44,239 bases of DNA. Origin: a bacterium (GTDB lineage: Bacteria; Patescibacteriota; Minisyncoccia; 2-02-FULL-40-12; IGHO2-01-FULL-4-A). The DNA lies in NCBI GenBank assembly GCA_030698885.1, contig JAUYLN010000025.1:1-44239 (forward strand). Direction: 5' to 3'. The notes beneath the pieces were generated by a model. That model saw only the letters and a program-made list of their open reading frames with translations. It was not told the origin of the DNA and made no database searches. Of this stretch, positions 30,561-38,513 are shown in pieces. The stretch's first letter is position 1, and each line of letters starts with the position of its first letter. The translations under genes and the position numbers were made by a program.

Positions 30561-32636
30561 ATGGAAGAAAAAAAGAATAAAAGTTTGGAAGATTTTTTGG
30601 TAGAAAATATTCCAACCAAAGAAGCTACAAGAACTGCACCGCAGGCAGTTTTAGCCGCGGCCAAATCATCCGGACCATCCGGCTCATCGGGTTCAGGTTC
30701 GCATGGCTCGGGTCTCGTCAAGCGAGACTCGGACCCCAGGCAATCAGGTGGTCGAAATAGGTTTAGGAGAAGGCATGGCCAGCCCCTTCAGCGTTCAGAA
30801 CAGCCTACCGCTTCAGGACAGCCGGACCAAGGCACTGGCAGTTCAGGGCACGGTGCTACTCCCAGAAGGTCTGGCCGCAAGAAGGCTCGTTTTCACGACA
30901 GGCGCGATCTTTCGCGTCCTATAAAAAGCCTGCCGAGACTGGACAGGACCCGTGAGAGAGAATCTGACAGCTCAATTGACTCACTCAAGATAATTCCCCT
31001 TGGCGGCCTGGGCGAAGTCGGGCGCAATATGGGATTGTTTGAGTATAAAGACGAGATATTAGTTGTTGATGCTGGCTTAGGATTTCCGGAGGATGATATG
31101 CCGGGAATTGATTATACGATTCCGAACATATCTTATCTTGACGGCAAGTCGGACAAGATAGTCGGTTTGTTCATTACCCATGGCCACATGGACCATATCG
31201 GGGCTATTCCCTACTTGCTTAAGCGTTTAGGAAATCCGACTATTTACACGGCGGGTCTTACCAGAGGAATAATATTAAAAAGACTTGATGAGTTTCCTCA
31301 TTTGCCAAAACCAGAAATTGAAATTGTAGATCCGGGTGAAAATATTCGTTTGGGCAAATATTTTGAGGTGGAGCCATTCCTGATAAACCACACTATACCG
31401 GACGACCTGGCTCTTATAATAAAAACCCCGGCCGGTAATGTTTTCCACACTTCAGATTATAAGTTTGATGCAAGCCCTTTGAACCAAGAGCCGGTAAACT
31501 TAAAAGAACTTGAGAGAATAGGTAAAAGCGGAATAGATGTTTTGATGGCTGATTCAACGGGTGCCGAAAAAGAAGGACACTCAATGTCGGAAAGTATTAT
31601 TCAGGAGAACTTGGAAAAAATATTTAAAGAAGTAGACGGCAGGATAATTGCCAGCACTTTCTCGTCCCTTATCAACCGTATTCAGCAGTTAATATTGCTT
31701 TCTGAAAAATATGGCCGCAAAGTTGTCCTAGACGGTTTTAGCTTGAAGGCAAACATTGAAATAGCCAAAGAATTAAAACAAATTCAGATTAAAAAGGATA
31801 CTCAAATTCCAATCTCTGACATAGATAATTATCCTCCGGAAAAAATAACCGTCATCGGGACCGGCGCTCAAGGCGAAGGCCAGGCAATGCTTATGAGAAT
31901 TGCTTCAGGCGAGCATCGCTACATAAAGCTTAGAAAGGGCGATGCGATTATATTCTCGTCATCCGTGATACCGGGGAATGAGCGCGCGGTCCAGAGAATA
32001 AAAGACTTATTTTATAGAATAGGAGCTAAAGTTTATCATTATGGCATGATGGATATTCATGCTTCGGGCCATGGTCATAAAGACGACTTGCTTGAGATGA
32101 TAAGACTTATCCGTCCCAAATTCTTAATGCCTATACATGGCCAGTATTCTATGATGGTTAATCATGGCTACCTTGGCCAGCAGGAAGGCATTCCGGAAGA
32201 GAATATTATAATTGCCGATAATGGTTCTATAGTTCATATGACAAAAAATGACTGGTGGTTTGATAAAAAGATGGCACCGGCTGATAACGTCATGGTTGAC
32301 GGACTTGGTATCGGAGACATTGGCAATGTCGTTTTGCGCGACAGGCAGGTATTAGCAGAGGACGGAATGTTTGTTATAGTTGTATTAGTGGATTCAAAAA
32401 CAGGCAAGGTTATCACCAGTCCGGATATAATTTCACGCGGATTTATTTATCTGAAAGATAACAAAGATCTTCTTATGCAGGTTAGAAAGAAAGTCAGAAC
32501 TCTGGTGGAAACTAAAACTACCCGCCCAATAAACTGGACTTATCTGAAAGACATTATTAGAGATGAAATAGGGTTGTTCCTGTTCCAGAGAACTGAACGC
32601 AGGCCGATGATATTGCCAGTCGTTATTGAAATCTAG
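30561..32636 (+). CDS. rnj: Ribonuclease J with a long basic N-terminal extension
   Basis: 691 residues, about 135 more than typical RNase J. Residues about 30-130 are a Gly/Ser/Arg-rich low-complexity extension ending in GRKKARFHDRRDLSRP. The catalytic core starts with LKIIPLGGLGEVGRNMGLFEY, has HGHMDH at about 207-212, TSDYKFD, the beta-CASP part with ASTFSSLINRIQQ and the terminal HASGHGHKDDL. The C-terminal domain follows. RNase J is a 5'-3' exonuclease and endonuclease for mRNA decay and rRNA maturation. The extension probably binds RNA and may contain repeat-derived DNA (about 30700-30740). A hairpin in the leader suggests feedback control. Confidence 0.95.
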   Translation: MEEKKNKSLEDFLVENIPTKEATRTAPQAVLAAAKSSGPSGSSGSGSHGSGLVKRDSDPRQSGGRNRFRRRHGQPLQRSEQPTASGQPDQGTGSSGHGATPRRSGRKKARFHDRRDLSRPIKSLPRLDRTRERESDSSIDSLKIIPLGGLGEVGRNMGLFEYKDEILVVDAGLGFPEDDMPGIDYTIPNISYLDGKSDKIVGLFITHGHMDHIGAIPYLLKRLGNPTIYTAGLTRGIILKRLDEFPHLPKPEIEIVDPGENIRLGKYFEVEPFLINHTIPDDLALIIKTPAGNVFHTSDYKFDASPLNQEPVNLKELERIGKSGIDVLMADSTGAEKEGHSMSESIIQENLEKIFKEVDGRIIASTFSSLINRIQQLILLSEKYGRKVVLDGFSLKANIEIAKELKQIQIKKDTQIPISDIDNYPPEKITVIGTGAQGEGQAMLMRIASGEHRYIKLRKGDAIIFSSSVIPGNERAVQRIKDLFYRIGAKVYHYGMMDIHASGHGHKDDLLEMIRLIRPKFLMPIHGQYSMMVNHGYLGQQEGIPEENIIIADNGSIVHMTKNDWWFDKKMAPADNVMVDGLGIGDIGNVVLRDRQVLAEDGMFVIVVLVDSKTGKVITSPDIISRGFIYLKDNKDLLMQVRKKVRTLVETKTTRPINWTYLKDIIRDEIGLFLFQRTERRPMILPVVIEI

Positions 32637-32640
32637 CTAT

Positions 32641-32763
32641 AACTAGAAATCCTAAATCCTAATTTTTAATTACTAAACAAATCCCAAATCCCAAATTCAA
32701 ATTTTAAAATTTGGTTATTATAATTTTGAGATTATTTAGAATTTAGGGTTTAGATATTAGAGC
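32641..32763. repeat. AT-rich dispersed palindromic element, copy 8
   Basis: TCCTAATTTTTAATTACTAAAC and GTTTAGATATTAGAG edges surround CCCAAATTCAAATTTTAAAATTTG. It runs from the RNase J stop to the trpS start. Confidence 0.6.
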
Positions 32764-33807
32764 TTGAGAATTTTTAGTGGTATTCGTCCTTCGGGTAAAT
32801 TGCATCTCGGCAATTATTTGGGGGCGATAAAAAACTGGATAGAACTCCAAAACAAGCCCGACATAGAACTGGCGGTTTTTGGCGTAGTGGATTATCACGG
32901 TATTACAACTCCGTTTGACCCCAAAACATATCACCAGCAAGTTATGGATGCAGTCATAGATTATCTGGCTGCCGGAGTTGACCCTAAGAAAGCACTGCTC
33001 ATTCGCCAGTCAAAAGTGCCCCAGCATATGGAACTGGCCTGGATTTTTAGCACCATTACCCCCGTGGGGTGGCTGGATAGACTCCCAACCTATAAAGAAA
33101 AACAAAACCAAGTAGAAAGTTCTGGCAATGAAAAAGCGGATAGTTGGAAAAATAATTTAGGAATACTTTCTTATCCTGCCCTTATGGCTGCGGATATTTT
33201 AATTTACAAATCTAACCTTGTGCCCATTGGCGATGACCAGAAAGCACACCTCGATCTAACTAACGAGATAGGCAAAAAGTTCAATTATCTTTTTGGAGAA
33301 ACCTTTGAACCGGTTAAAGCGTTTAAGTCCGAAGGCGAAAGGATAAAATCGCTTCAGGATCCAACCAAAAAAATGTCCAAGACCCCTTCGACAAGCTCAG
33401 GGCAAGCCGGGGATAGTTATATTGCACTGATGGATAGCCCGGATATAATCAGAGATAAAATTAAAAAAGCTACAACTGATTCGGGCAAAGAAATTAAATT
33501 TGACGAGAAAGAGAAGCCGGGTATTTCAAATCTACTCACTATCTATTCCCTGCTGGCAGGAAGTATTAAGGGGCAAATATTAAGTATTAAGGAAGTTGAA
33601 GATAAATACGGGGGAAAGAGTTATATAGAATTTAAAAACGACCTCGCCGAAGTCGTAGTTGATTTCCTAAAACCTTTTCAGGAAAGATATAAAGAATTTG
33701 CAGGCGACATGGCTCAAGTTGATAAGATACTGACTGAATCAGAAGAGAGGGCCAGGCAAATAGCACAAGAAACACTCTCGGATGTAAAACAAAAAATGGG
33801 ATTATAA
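32764..33807 (+). CDS. trpS: Tryptophanyl-tRNA synthetase
   Basis: 347 residues. GIRPSGKLHLGNYLG (6-20) contains the HIGH-like motif. YPALMAADILIY and PIGDDQKAHLDLTNEIG form the tryptophan site. The KMSKS loop reads KKMSKT at about 202-207. Directly after it, PSTSSGQAG is inserted, encoded by the same short repeat present in dnaK and ychF; the normal sequence resumes with DSYIALMDSPD. It charges tRNA-Trp. The start is TTG at 32764 next to the repeat element. A 44-base hairpin covers the last codon, the stop and the convergent gap. Confidence 0.95.
   Translation: MRIFSGIRPSGKLHLGNYLGAIKNWIELQNKPDIELAVFGVVDYHGITTPFDPKTYHQQVMDAVIDYLAAGVDPKKALLIRQSKVPQHMELAWIFSTITPVGWLDRLPTYKEKQNQVESSGNEKADSWKNNLGILSYPALMAADILIYKSNLVPIGDDQKAHLDLTNEIGKKFNYLFGETFEPVKAFKSEGERIKSLQDPTKKMSKTPSTSSGQAGDSYIALMDSPDIIRDKIKKATTDSGKEIKFDEKEKPGISNLLTIYSLLAGSIKGQILSIKEVEDKYGGKSYIEFKNDLAEVVVDFLKPFQERYKEFAGDMAQVDKILTESEERARQIAQETLSDVKQKMGL
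33384..33407 (+). repeat. In-frame STSSGQA repeat within trpS
   Basis: CCCTTCGACAAGCTCAGGGC then AAGC. It differs from the dnaK copy by one base in the core and has the same frame and orientation. Confidence 0.8.
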
Positions 33808-33842
33808 AAACCGGTAGCCTAGGCGACCGGTTTTTATAATCC
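33799..33842. terminator. Bidirectional terminator spanning the trpS stop
   Basis: Arms GGATTATAAAAACCGGT (33799-33815) and ACCGGTTTTTATAATCC (33826-33842) are perfectly complementary around AGCCTAGGCG. The trpS stop TAA is at 33805-33807. It serves the convergent HAD gene as well. Confidence 0.85.
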
Positions 33843-33849
33843 GCCCCAA

Positions 33850-34698
33850 TTAATTCGACAAAATATGTCGGATTAATTTTTTGGTATCTTCTATATCGTT
33901 AACCTGAAAACAAGGAATATTGGTCTGGAGTACCGCATGGTCATTGCCGTGTTCAAATAAAGCGTCGCCGAAAAAGAGCATGTCGTTAAATTTTACGCCC
34001 AGATGTTCTTTTATCTGATTCATGCCGTATTCTTTATCAATGCCTTTGGCGGTTACATCAATTGAGGTGAATCCTGCCGCCCGGACCTCCATATCCGGAA
34101 GCAATCTTTGAAGCTCCTGTGTGATTTTAAGTTTTATATCCTCATTTTCTTTTTTCCATTTATCTTTCAAATCCAGGGGCGCGAACTGGCCCAAAGCCGA
34201 AAATGTAATCTGCGAGCCTCTGTCCTCTATTATCTCGCCATATATTCTTTCGGGGTCCATATAATTTAATTGTGTAAAAACTTTTTTAAATGCGTCATAT
34301 ATCATATCTTTTTGTTCCGGGGAAAATTCGTGGGCATATACCTGCTTCCAACCACCAGAGTCCGTTCTCGATTCGTTTGACGAGTTGACGGGGCCAGAGC
34401 TTCGTTTGACGAGGTCATTTTCATACCGATAGAAAGTCGTAGAAGTCAGCGGGAATAAAAACAGACTTTTTAAAAGTTCGCCGGGCGCATTAAGTTTTGA
34501 CACAAGGTTTTTTTGGAATAATTCATATTTCCCTCCGCCGATTACGGCCACCTGCTTTTTTTCAAGTAGCTTTGTAATTAATTCGGCCATTTCCCCGTCT
34601 ACCTCCGACTTGCTGTTAACCAGTGTGCCATCTAAGTCAAAAACAATGACCTTGCGATCTTTTGGTATGTCTTCAATTTTGGTTAGCAAATTATTCAT
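33850..34698 (-). CDS. HAD-superfamily hydrolase, phosphomannomutase-like (type IIB)
   Basis: 282 residues. Motif I is DLDGT (D21, D23), a Lys/Ser region follows, and motif IV is FFGDALFEHGND near the C-terminus, with FTSIDVTAKGIDK just before it, as in eukaryote-type phosphomannomutases and sucrose-phosphate-phosphatase-like HADs. It probably acts on a sugar phosphate; the exact substrate is not clear. Residues about 96-116 (LVKRSSGPVNSSNESRTDSG) look foreign to the fold and are encoded by two TCGTCAAACGAA repeats. It is divergent from murC with 21 bases between starts. The last codons form a hairpin with the stop. Confidence 0.82.
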   Translation of the reverse strand: MNNLLTKIEDIPKDRKVIVFDLDGTLVNSKSEVDGEMAELITKLLEKKQVAVIGGGKYELFQKNLVSKLNAPGELLKSLFLFPLTSTTFYRYENDLVKRSSGPVNSSNESRTDSGGWKQVYAHEFSPEQKDMIYDAFKKVFTQLNYMDPERIYGEIIEDRGSQITFSALGQFAPLDLKDKWKKENEDIKLKITQELQRLLPDMEVRAAGFTSIDVTAKGIDKEYGMNQIKEHLGVKFNDMLFFGDALFEHGNDHAVLQTNIPCFQVNDIEDTKKLIRHILSN

Positions 34699-34719
34699 AA
34701 TTTTGATAGATTTAGAAGC

Positions 34720-36021
34720 ATGAATAAACCGGTAAATTTAAATGATATAAAAAAAATCTACATGGTAGGTATCAAGGGTACCGGCATGGCTTCACTGGGG
34801 GTTAATCTCAAAAACATGGGCATAAAAGTATCCGGTTCCGATTCTCCCGAAGTCTTTTTTACTGATCAACTGCTCAGGCGACATGGCATAAAAGTCTTCT
34901 CCCCTTTTAATAAAGATAATATTCCGGCCGATGTTGATTTGGTTGTTGCGTCTACTGCTTATAATAACAAAAACTCTGAGTTTAAAGAAGTTGAGATGAG
35001 GGGTATACCGTTGATGACTTATCCTGAGGTTATCGGTTTATTGAGTAGAGAGATGAAATCGGTTGCTGTCTGCGGGAGTCATGGTAAGACTACGACTTCG
35101 GCACTTCTGGCGTATATTTTATCTAAATCAAAAATGGGTGTATTACCCAATGTCGGCTCTATTGTCCCACAGCTGGTTAATTATAAGATGAAAGGCAGAC
35201 CGGGAGTCTTTATGTATGAAGCCGATGAATACCAGAACAAGCTTAAGCTATATAGCGCCGACGTTGTTATTTTAACTAATGTGGACTATGACCACCCGGA
35301 TTTTTTTAAAACTGAGAAAGAATATAAAAAAGTTTTCAGAGATTTTATAAAAAGAATACCTGTTGGTGGGCTTCTAATATATTGCGCCGGCGATAAAGAA
35401 GCAGTCAGGATAGCAAAATACGCCAAATGCAGAAAGATAGGTTATGATACGAAAGAATCTCAAGAATACCCCGCTCAGCTAATAGGTGCGCATAATAGGC
35501 TTAATCTTTCGGCTGCTATTGTATGCGCAAGAGAGTTTGGCGTGTTACACGGTATAATTAAAAAAGCTGTGGTGGATTTTAGGGGTGTTAAGCGAAGGCT
35601 TGAAATAATAAAAAAGACCCGGCTTAACGGGAATGAATGTTTACTTATAGATGATTATGGTCATCATCCCGCAGAAATTAAGGCCACTATTTCTGCTATT
35701 AAGGAAGCATATCCCAAAAAGATGCTATGGACCGTTTTCCAGCCGCATACTTTCAGCCGCACGGAGGCCCTGTTTGACGATTTCACGAAATGTTTTTCAG
35801 GTTCTGATAAAACCGTAATTCTGGATATTTATGCTTCGGCCCGCGAAAATAGAGGAACTATACATTCTCGTGATTTGGTGAATAAAATAAATAGTTCGGG
35901 CGTAGCATATCAGCCAGGCATAAAAGAAGTGGCTAGATTTTTAAAACAAAAAATAAAAACCCCGAGCATCATTATGACCATCGGAGCAAGCAACGTCTGG
36001 CGTTTGCACGAGCTGTTGTAG
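34720..36021 (+). CDS. murC: UDP-N-acetylmuramate-alanine ligase (MurC)
   Basis: 433 residues. The N-terminal Rossmann part has YMVGIKGTGMASLGVNLKNMG, the ATP P-loop is GSHGKTTT (about 119-126), YEADEYQNKL and NVDYDHPDFF follow, and the C-terminal domain carries DDYGHHPAEIKAT and FQPHTFSRTEAL, both MurC signatures shared with Mpl. It adds L-Ala to UDP-MurNAc in the cytoplasm. The MurE-like ligase at 7675 and FemAB at 12009 would act later in the same pathway. Mpl is less likely, given the compact length. The start is ATG at 34720. Confidence 0.92.
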   Translation: MNKPVNLNDIKKIYMVGIKGTGMASLGVNLKNMGIKVSGSDSPEVFFTDQLLRRHGIKVFSPFNKDNIPADVDLVVASTAYNNKNSEFKEVEMRGIPLMTYPEVIGLLSREMKSVAVCGSHGKTTTSALLAYILSKSKMGVLPNVGSIVPQLVNYKMKGRPGVFMYEADEYQNKLKLYSADVVILTNVDYDHPDFFKTEKEYKKVFRDFIKRIPVGGLLIYCAGDKEAVRIAKYAKCRKIGYDTKESQEYPAQLIGAHNRLNLSAAIVCAREFGVLHGIIKKAVVDFRGVKRRLEIIKKTRLNGNECLLIDDYGHHPAEIKATISAIKEAYPKKMLWTVFQPHTFSRTEALFDDFTKCFSGSDKTVILDIYASARENRGTIHSRDLVNKINSSGVAYQPGIKEVARFLKQKIKTPSIIMTIGASNVWRLHELL

Positions 36022-36035
36022 TCTTTAATTAAGCT

Positions 36036-36298
36036 GGTAATAAAAAGAGAGCCCCGCGGCAAGGATTGGACCTTGCGCGGGGCGTTTCGCTTTGGCCAGG
36101 AGCCCGTTCTTCGGGCTCCCGGGGTTACGGCCGCGACGCCGGCTGCGGTGATCAGGTCGAGCTATGGCTATGCATAATCAGGCGGTGGGCCGTTGCCGGC
36201 CCGCTTCGATTCCTCGTCATGGCGCCTCCCCTCTCGATTTTTGGATTTGCGGTTTGCACCGCATTCATCGAGAGTGTGTGCAGACTCTTAGTCTACAT
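36036..36298 (-). ncRNA. Candidate structured non-coding RNA, unidentified
   Basis: About 260 bases, far more GC-rich than its surroundings, with no credible reading frame. On the minus strand a perfect promoter ends at 36304, then several stems occur in order: AGACT-aag-AGTCT; a closing helix CTCTCGAT/ATCGAGAG around TGCGGT-GCAA-ACCGCA; GGGCCG-GCAA-CGGCCC inside AGGCG/CGCCT; GGAGCCCG-aaga-ACGGGCTCC; and finally the terminator. Two stems are capped by GCAA, a GNRA tetraloop. I see no conserved core of RNase P RNA, tmRNA, 6S RNA or SRP RNA. It lies between murC and the repeat-bounded module. That it is transcribed and folded is inferred. Confidence 0.65.
36037..36083 (-). terminator. Terminator of the structured RNA
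   Basis: On the minus strand GCCCCGCG-CAAGG, a 6-base loop, then CCTTG-C-CGCGGGGC, followed by TCTCTTTTTATTA. Confidence 0.85.
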
Positions 36299-36303
36299 TA
36301 TTA

Positions 36304-36332
36304 ATTATAGCAAAATTGGTATAAAATGTCAA
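36304..36332 (-). promoter_or_regulatory. Perfect-consensus sigma70 promoter for the structured RNA
   Basis: -35 TTGACA (36327-36332), a 17-base spacer and -10 TATAAT (36304-36309), all identical to consensus. A second TTGACA is at 36334-36339. It is the only full-consensus promoter I found in the window. Confidence 0.88.
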
Positions 36333-36352
36333 GTGTCAATTGTTAAACCACC

Positions 36353-36390
36353 TAAAAGGCTTGATTTTCAAGGATTTTTAAGTGATTATT
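36353..36390. repeat. 38-bp direct repeat, left copy
   Basis: Identical over 38 bases to 38471-38508. It contains CTTGA-ttt-TCAAG, a short inverted repeat. It lies 14 bases from the -35 region of the structured RNA. Confidence 0.9.
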
Positions 36391-36426
36391 TAATGTTAGC
36401 AGCTAGTATTCTCGTTAAGCATTATA

Positions 36427-36461
36427 TATAAAAAATAAAGCCCCATACAATCGTGGGGCTT
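36427..36461 (-). terminator. Rho-independent terminator of the 36490 gene
   Basis: On the minus strand AAGCCCCA-cgattgta-TGGGGCTT is followed by TATTTTTTATAT. It is still inside the repeat-bounded module. Confidence 0.82.
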
Positions 36462-36489
36462 ATCAGCAATGTACTAAACTTTGATTTAA

Positions 36490-38331
36490 TTACTTTTTCG
36501 GAATCTTTTTTTCGATTTCCCGAAGTTCCTCTGGTGTGAGATTTTTAATTCTTTCTGTTATTGTCCGGGCATCCTCAGCCGCCTCCCGATTGCTACGAGC
36601 TTTATCGTCAATAGCACGGGCTTCGGCTTGAGTCTGACTCTCAGATAGACTTATTGTCAGGTTATTGAAGCTGTGCATTGGGATTACATCCTGATCGGAG
36701 GCGTATATCTCGATTCTGACCAAGTGGCCGTCCCTAGTCACCGGTAGTTCCGGTGAATGACCGGCCCCTGCAGTAAACAGATGGGGAATATCTTTTAGAT
36801 ATAAGTAATACACCGTGCCCTGTGTTGGAGTGACCTCACTTCCTACAAGAGACACAGTACCCTCAATAACCTGAATGTCTCGGCTGCCTTCGACTGTTGC
36901 CCGTCGTCCGGTCTCGGTCAGAAGTTTCTCATAATTTCTTACCGATTCTTGAGCGCTTCGTCCAGATGCAACAGCTTGAATGTCGTTGATAGATACCATG
37001 GCCACCCCCTGGAAAGCGTGACTTTCATTAAGAAGCGGTACTACGGCCGTAGGCAGACCGTTAACATTGTACAGCTGAACCGCAGCACCATGTAGGTGTT
37101 TAAACTGGATGTCCTGATTCTTATTTACGGCATCCAACACTGCCGATGTTGTGCCTCCTCCCGGCATCTGGTATCTGGTGGTTTTGCCGGTCCGAGAGTT
37201 AGTATAAACGAGAGCGACCAAAGAATCGTCGCTGGAATTCGTTGAAGTAATATCGATAACCCATTCCGGCTGGTCATTATTGCCATAGATGAGTAAAGCC
37301 CAATTTCCGTCTGGTGTGGTGATGCCTTTTTTGCCCCACCAGCTATTGAGCCATCCATTAGAGTATGAGCCTTGCCAATCGAGGTAGTTGACGATGAAAT
37401 CATCAGGAATGACCCTGTCAACCCATTCGGGAACTTTGCCTAGTTCGTGGAATATATGGTTGCCCGAAAATGGATTAACAATAACTACTCCCAAAACTTT
37501 TTCACCAGACCAGCCGAGAGTCGGCTTGAAGGCCGTGATAACCCACCACGGATTTCCTTCGTCATCAATCTCAAGTGACGTTTCGGTAAGGCCTGTGCCG
37601 AGATAGCCATTGTTTCGTAGATAGCGCTCCAGATTATCACCAAAGAAGGCGCCGGGTGTATAACGCATACCCTTTCCCTCCGGAAACTGGACAAGCTCGG
37701 CCTGTCTGTGGGGGTCCTCTCCTGATACTTTGACGTAGCCAGGTGCGCCACTGGTGTTCATCCAAATACTGAAACCGGCAAAGTCCAGTGGTGCCACGAA
37801 AGTCAGCTCGCCCTTAATCATCTGGACTGTCATTTTCCCAAGCTCAAACTGGCTTCCAATAGCGCCGGCAGTGCCAAGCACCTTCTGAGCCTGATATGAG
37901 GCATTCTCCTTGCTGGCCATTCTCATATGGGCCGGATCTTTTGGTTGAACGTCTTCAGTCCAGGTTCTTTCCTCAATATCGCCTAGGTGATTGATGATTG
38001 AAGCGTAAGTATTAGCTCGAAGCATTGTTGAATTGAAAAATGCGATTGCGACATAGATTACGACTGCACTGGCTGGAAATACCCAAAGTAACGGAGTGCC
38101 ATCGTCGTCAGCGACAGCAATAATCGCCGCAACCACCCACCAGATCATAGTCATGAATCCCACGAGTCCGAAGAGCGGGTAAACTGTCGTTGCTACTGCT
38201 AAGTAGAAAATCGCCCAACCAAGAAAAAATGTCAGGACGCCCTGTAAGGCAGCGGCAATCGGCTTTTTTATAAATACGAGCGGAATAGCACCAACAACTG
38301 CAGCAATCAAAGCAGAAAGTAGATAATACAT
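36490..38331 (-). CDS. Hypothetical membrane protein with a large exported domain, module cargo
   Basis: 613 residues. Four membrane helices occupy about 1-110. A long exported part follows with PLDFAGFSIWMNTSGAPGYV, NPWWVITAFKPTLGWSGEKVLGVVIVNPFSGNHIFHELGKVPEWVDRVIPDDFIVNYLDWQGSYSNGWLNSWWG and RIEIYASDQDVIPMHSFNNL, and a charged coiled tail (AEARAIDDKARSNREAAEDAR) ends it. I do not recognise the family. Its codons look richer in G and C than neighbouring genes, and it is the only gene between two 38-bp direct repeats, both of which suggest acquisition. AGAGGAA precedes the ATG, a proper ribosome site, again unlike most neighbours. No recombinase accompanies it. Confidence 0.75.
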   Translation of the reverse strand: MYYLLSALIAAVVGAIPLVFIKKPIAAALQGVLTFFLGWAIFYLAVATTVYPLFGLVGFMTMIWWVVAAIIAVADDDGTPLLWVFPASAVVIYVAIAFFNSTMLRANTYASIINHLGDIEERTWTEDVQPKDPAHMRMASKENASYQAQKVLGTAGAIGSQFELGKMTVQMIKGELTFVAPLDFAGFSIWMNTSGAPGYVKVSGEDPHRQAELVQFPEGKGMRYTPGAFFGDNLERYLRNNGYLGTGLTETSLEIDDEGNPWWVITAFKPTLGWSGEKVLGVVIVNPFSGNHIFHELGKVPEWVDRVIPDDFIVNYLDWQGSYSNGWLNSWWGKKGITTPDGNWALLIYGNNDQPEWVIDITSTNSSDDSLVALVYTNSRTGKTTRYQMPGGGTTSAVLDAVNKNQDIQFKHLHGAAVQLYNVNGLPTAVVPLLNESHAFQGVAMVSINDIQAVASGRSAQESVRNYEKLLTETGRRATVEGSRDIQVIEGTVSLVGSEVTPTQGTVYYLYLKDIPHLFTAGAGHSPELPVTRDGHLVRIEIYASDQDVIPMHSFNNLTISLSESQTQAEARAIDDKARSNREAAEDARTITERIKNLTPEELREIEKKIPKK

Positions 38332-38470
38332 TTCCTCTTCTCCTTGCTATTTTGGAGTCTTTGGCTCAGGCATAGCTACCCTTTTAATTGTCAGAGAACA
38401 TCAGCCATCTGAAGCTGTATGCATACAATAACACATATAGAGTAATTAAATCAAGAGGCAATTTACACTT

Positions 38471-38508
38471 TAAAAGGCTTGATTTTCAAGGATTTTTAAG
38501 TGATTATT
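38471..38508. repeat. 38-bp direct repeat, right copy
   Basis: It ends 5 bases before the ychF start codon, so it also forms the ychF 5' region. Confidence 0.9.
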
Positions 38509-38513
38509 ATTGA

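Larger units (their letters stand above)
36353..38508. mobile_element. One-gene module bounded by 38-bp direct repeats
   Basis: From the left repeat to the right repeat the segment is 2156 bases and carries one gene plus its terminator. Removing it with one repeat copy would restore a simple divergent arrangement of the structured RNA and ychF. No integrase or transposase gene and no terminal inverted repeats are visible. Integration by a recombinase supplied elsewhere, or duplication by homologous exchange, are both possible. Confidence 0.55.

Noticed and set aside
30703-30924. Overlapping second gene within the RNase J extension
   Set aside because: The frame is open because the DNA is repeat-rich and Gly/Arg-coding; there is no start signal of its own, and it is explained as an alternate frame of a repeat element.
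36036-36298. Identification of the RNA as RNase P RNA or tmRNA
   Set aside because: GAGGAATCG weakly recalls a conserved RNase P block and TTCGATT a T-loop, but the partner blocks, the tRNA-like acceptor and a tag reading frame are missing.
36066-36431. Plus-strand open frame of 121 codons over the structured RNA
   Set aside because: The protein is low-complexity with no family resemblance, and the opposite strand has a full promoter, stems and a terminator.
36353-38508. Insertion sequence
   Set aside because: No transposase or integrase and no terminal inverted repeats; the direct repeats are 38 bp, too long for a usual target duplication.
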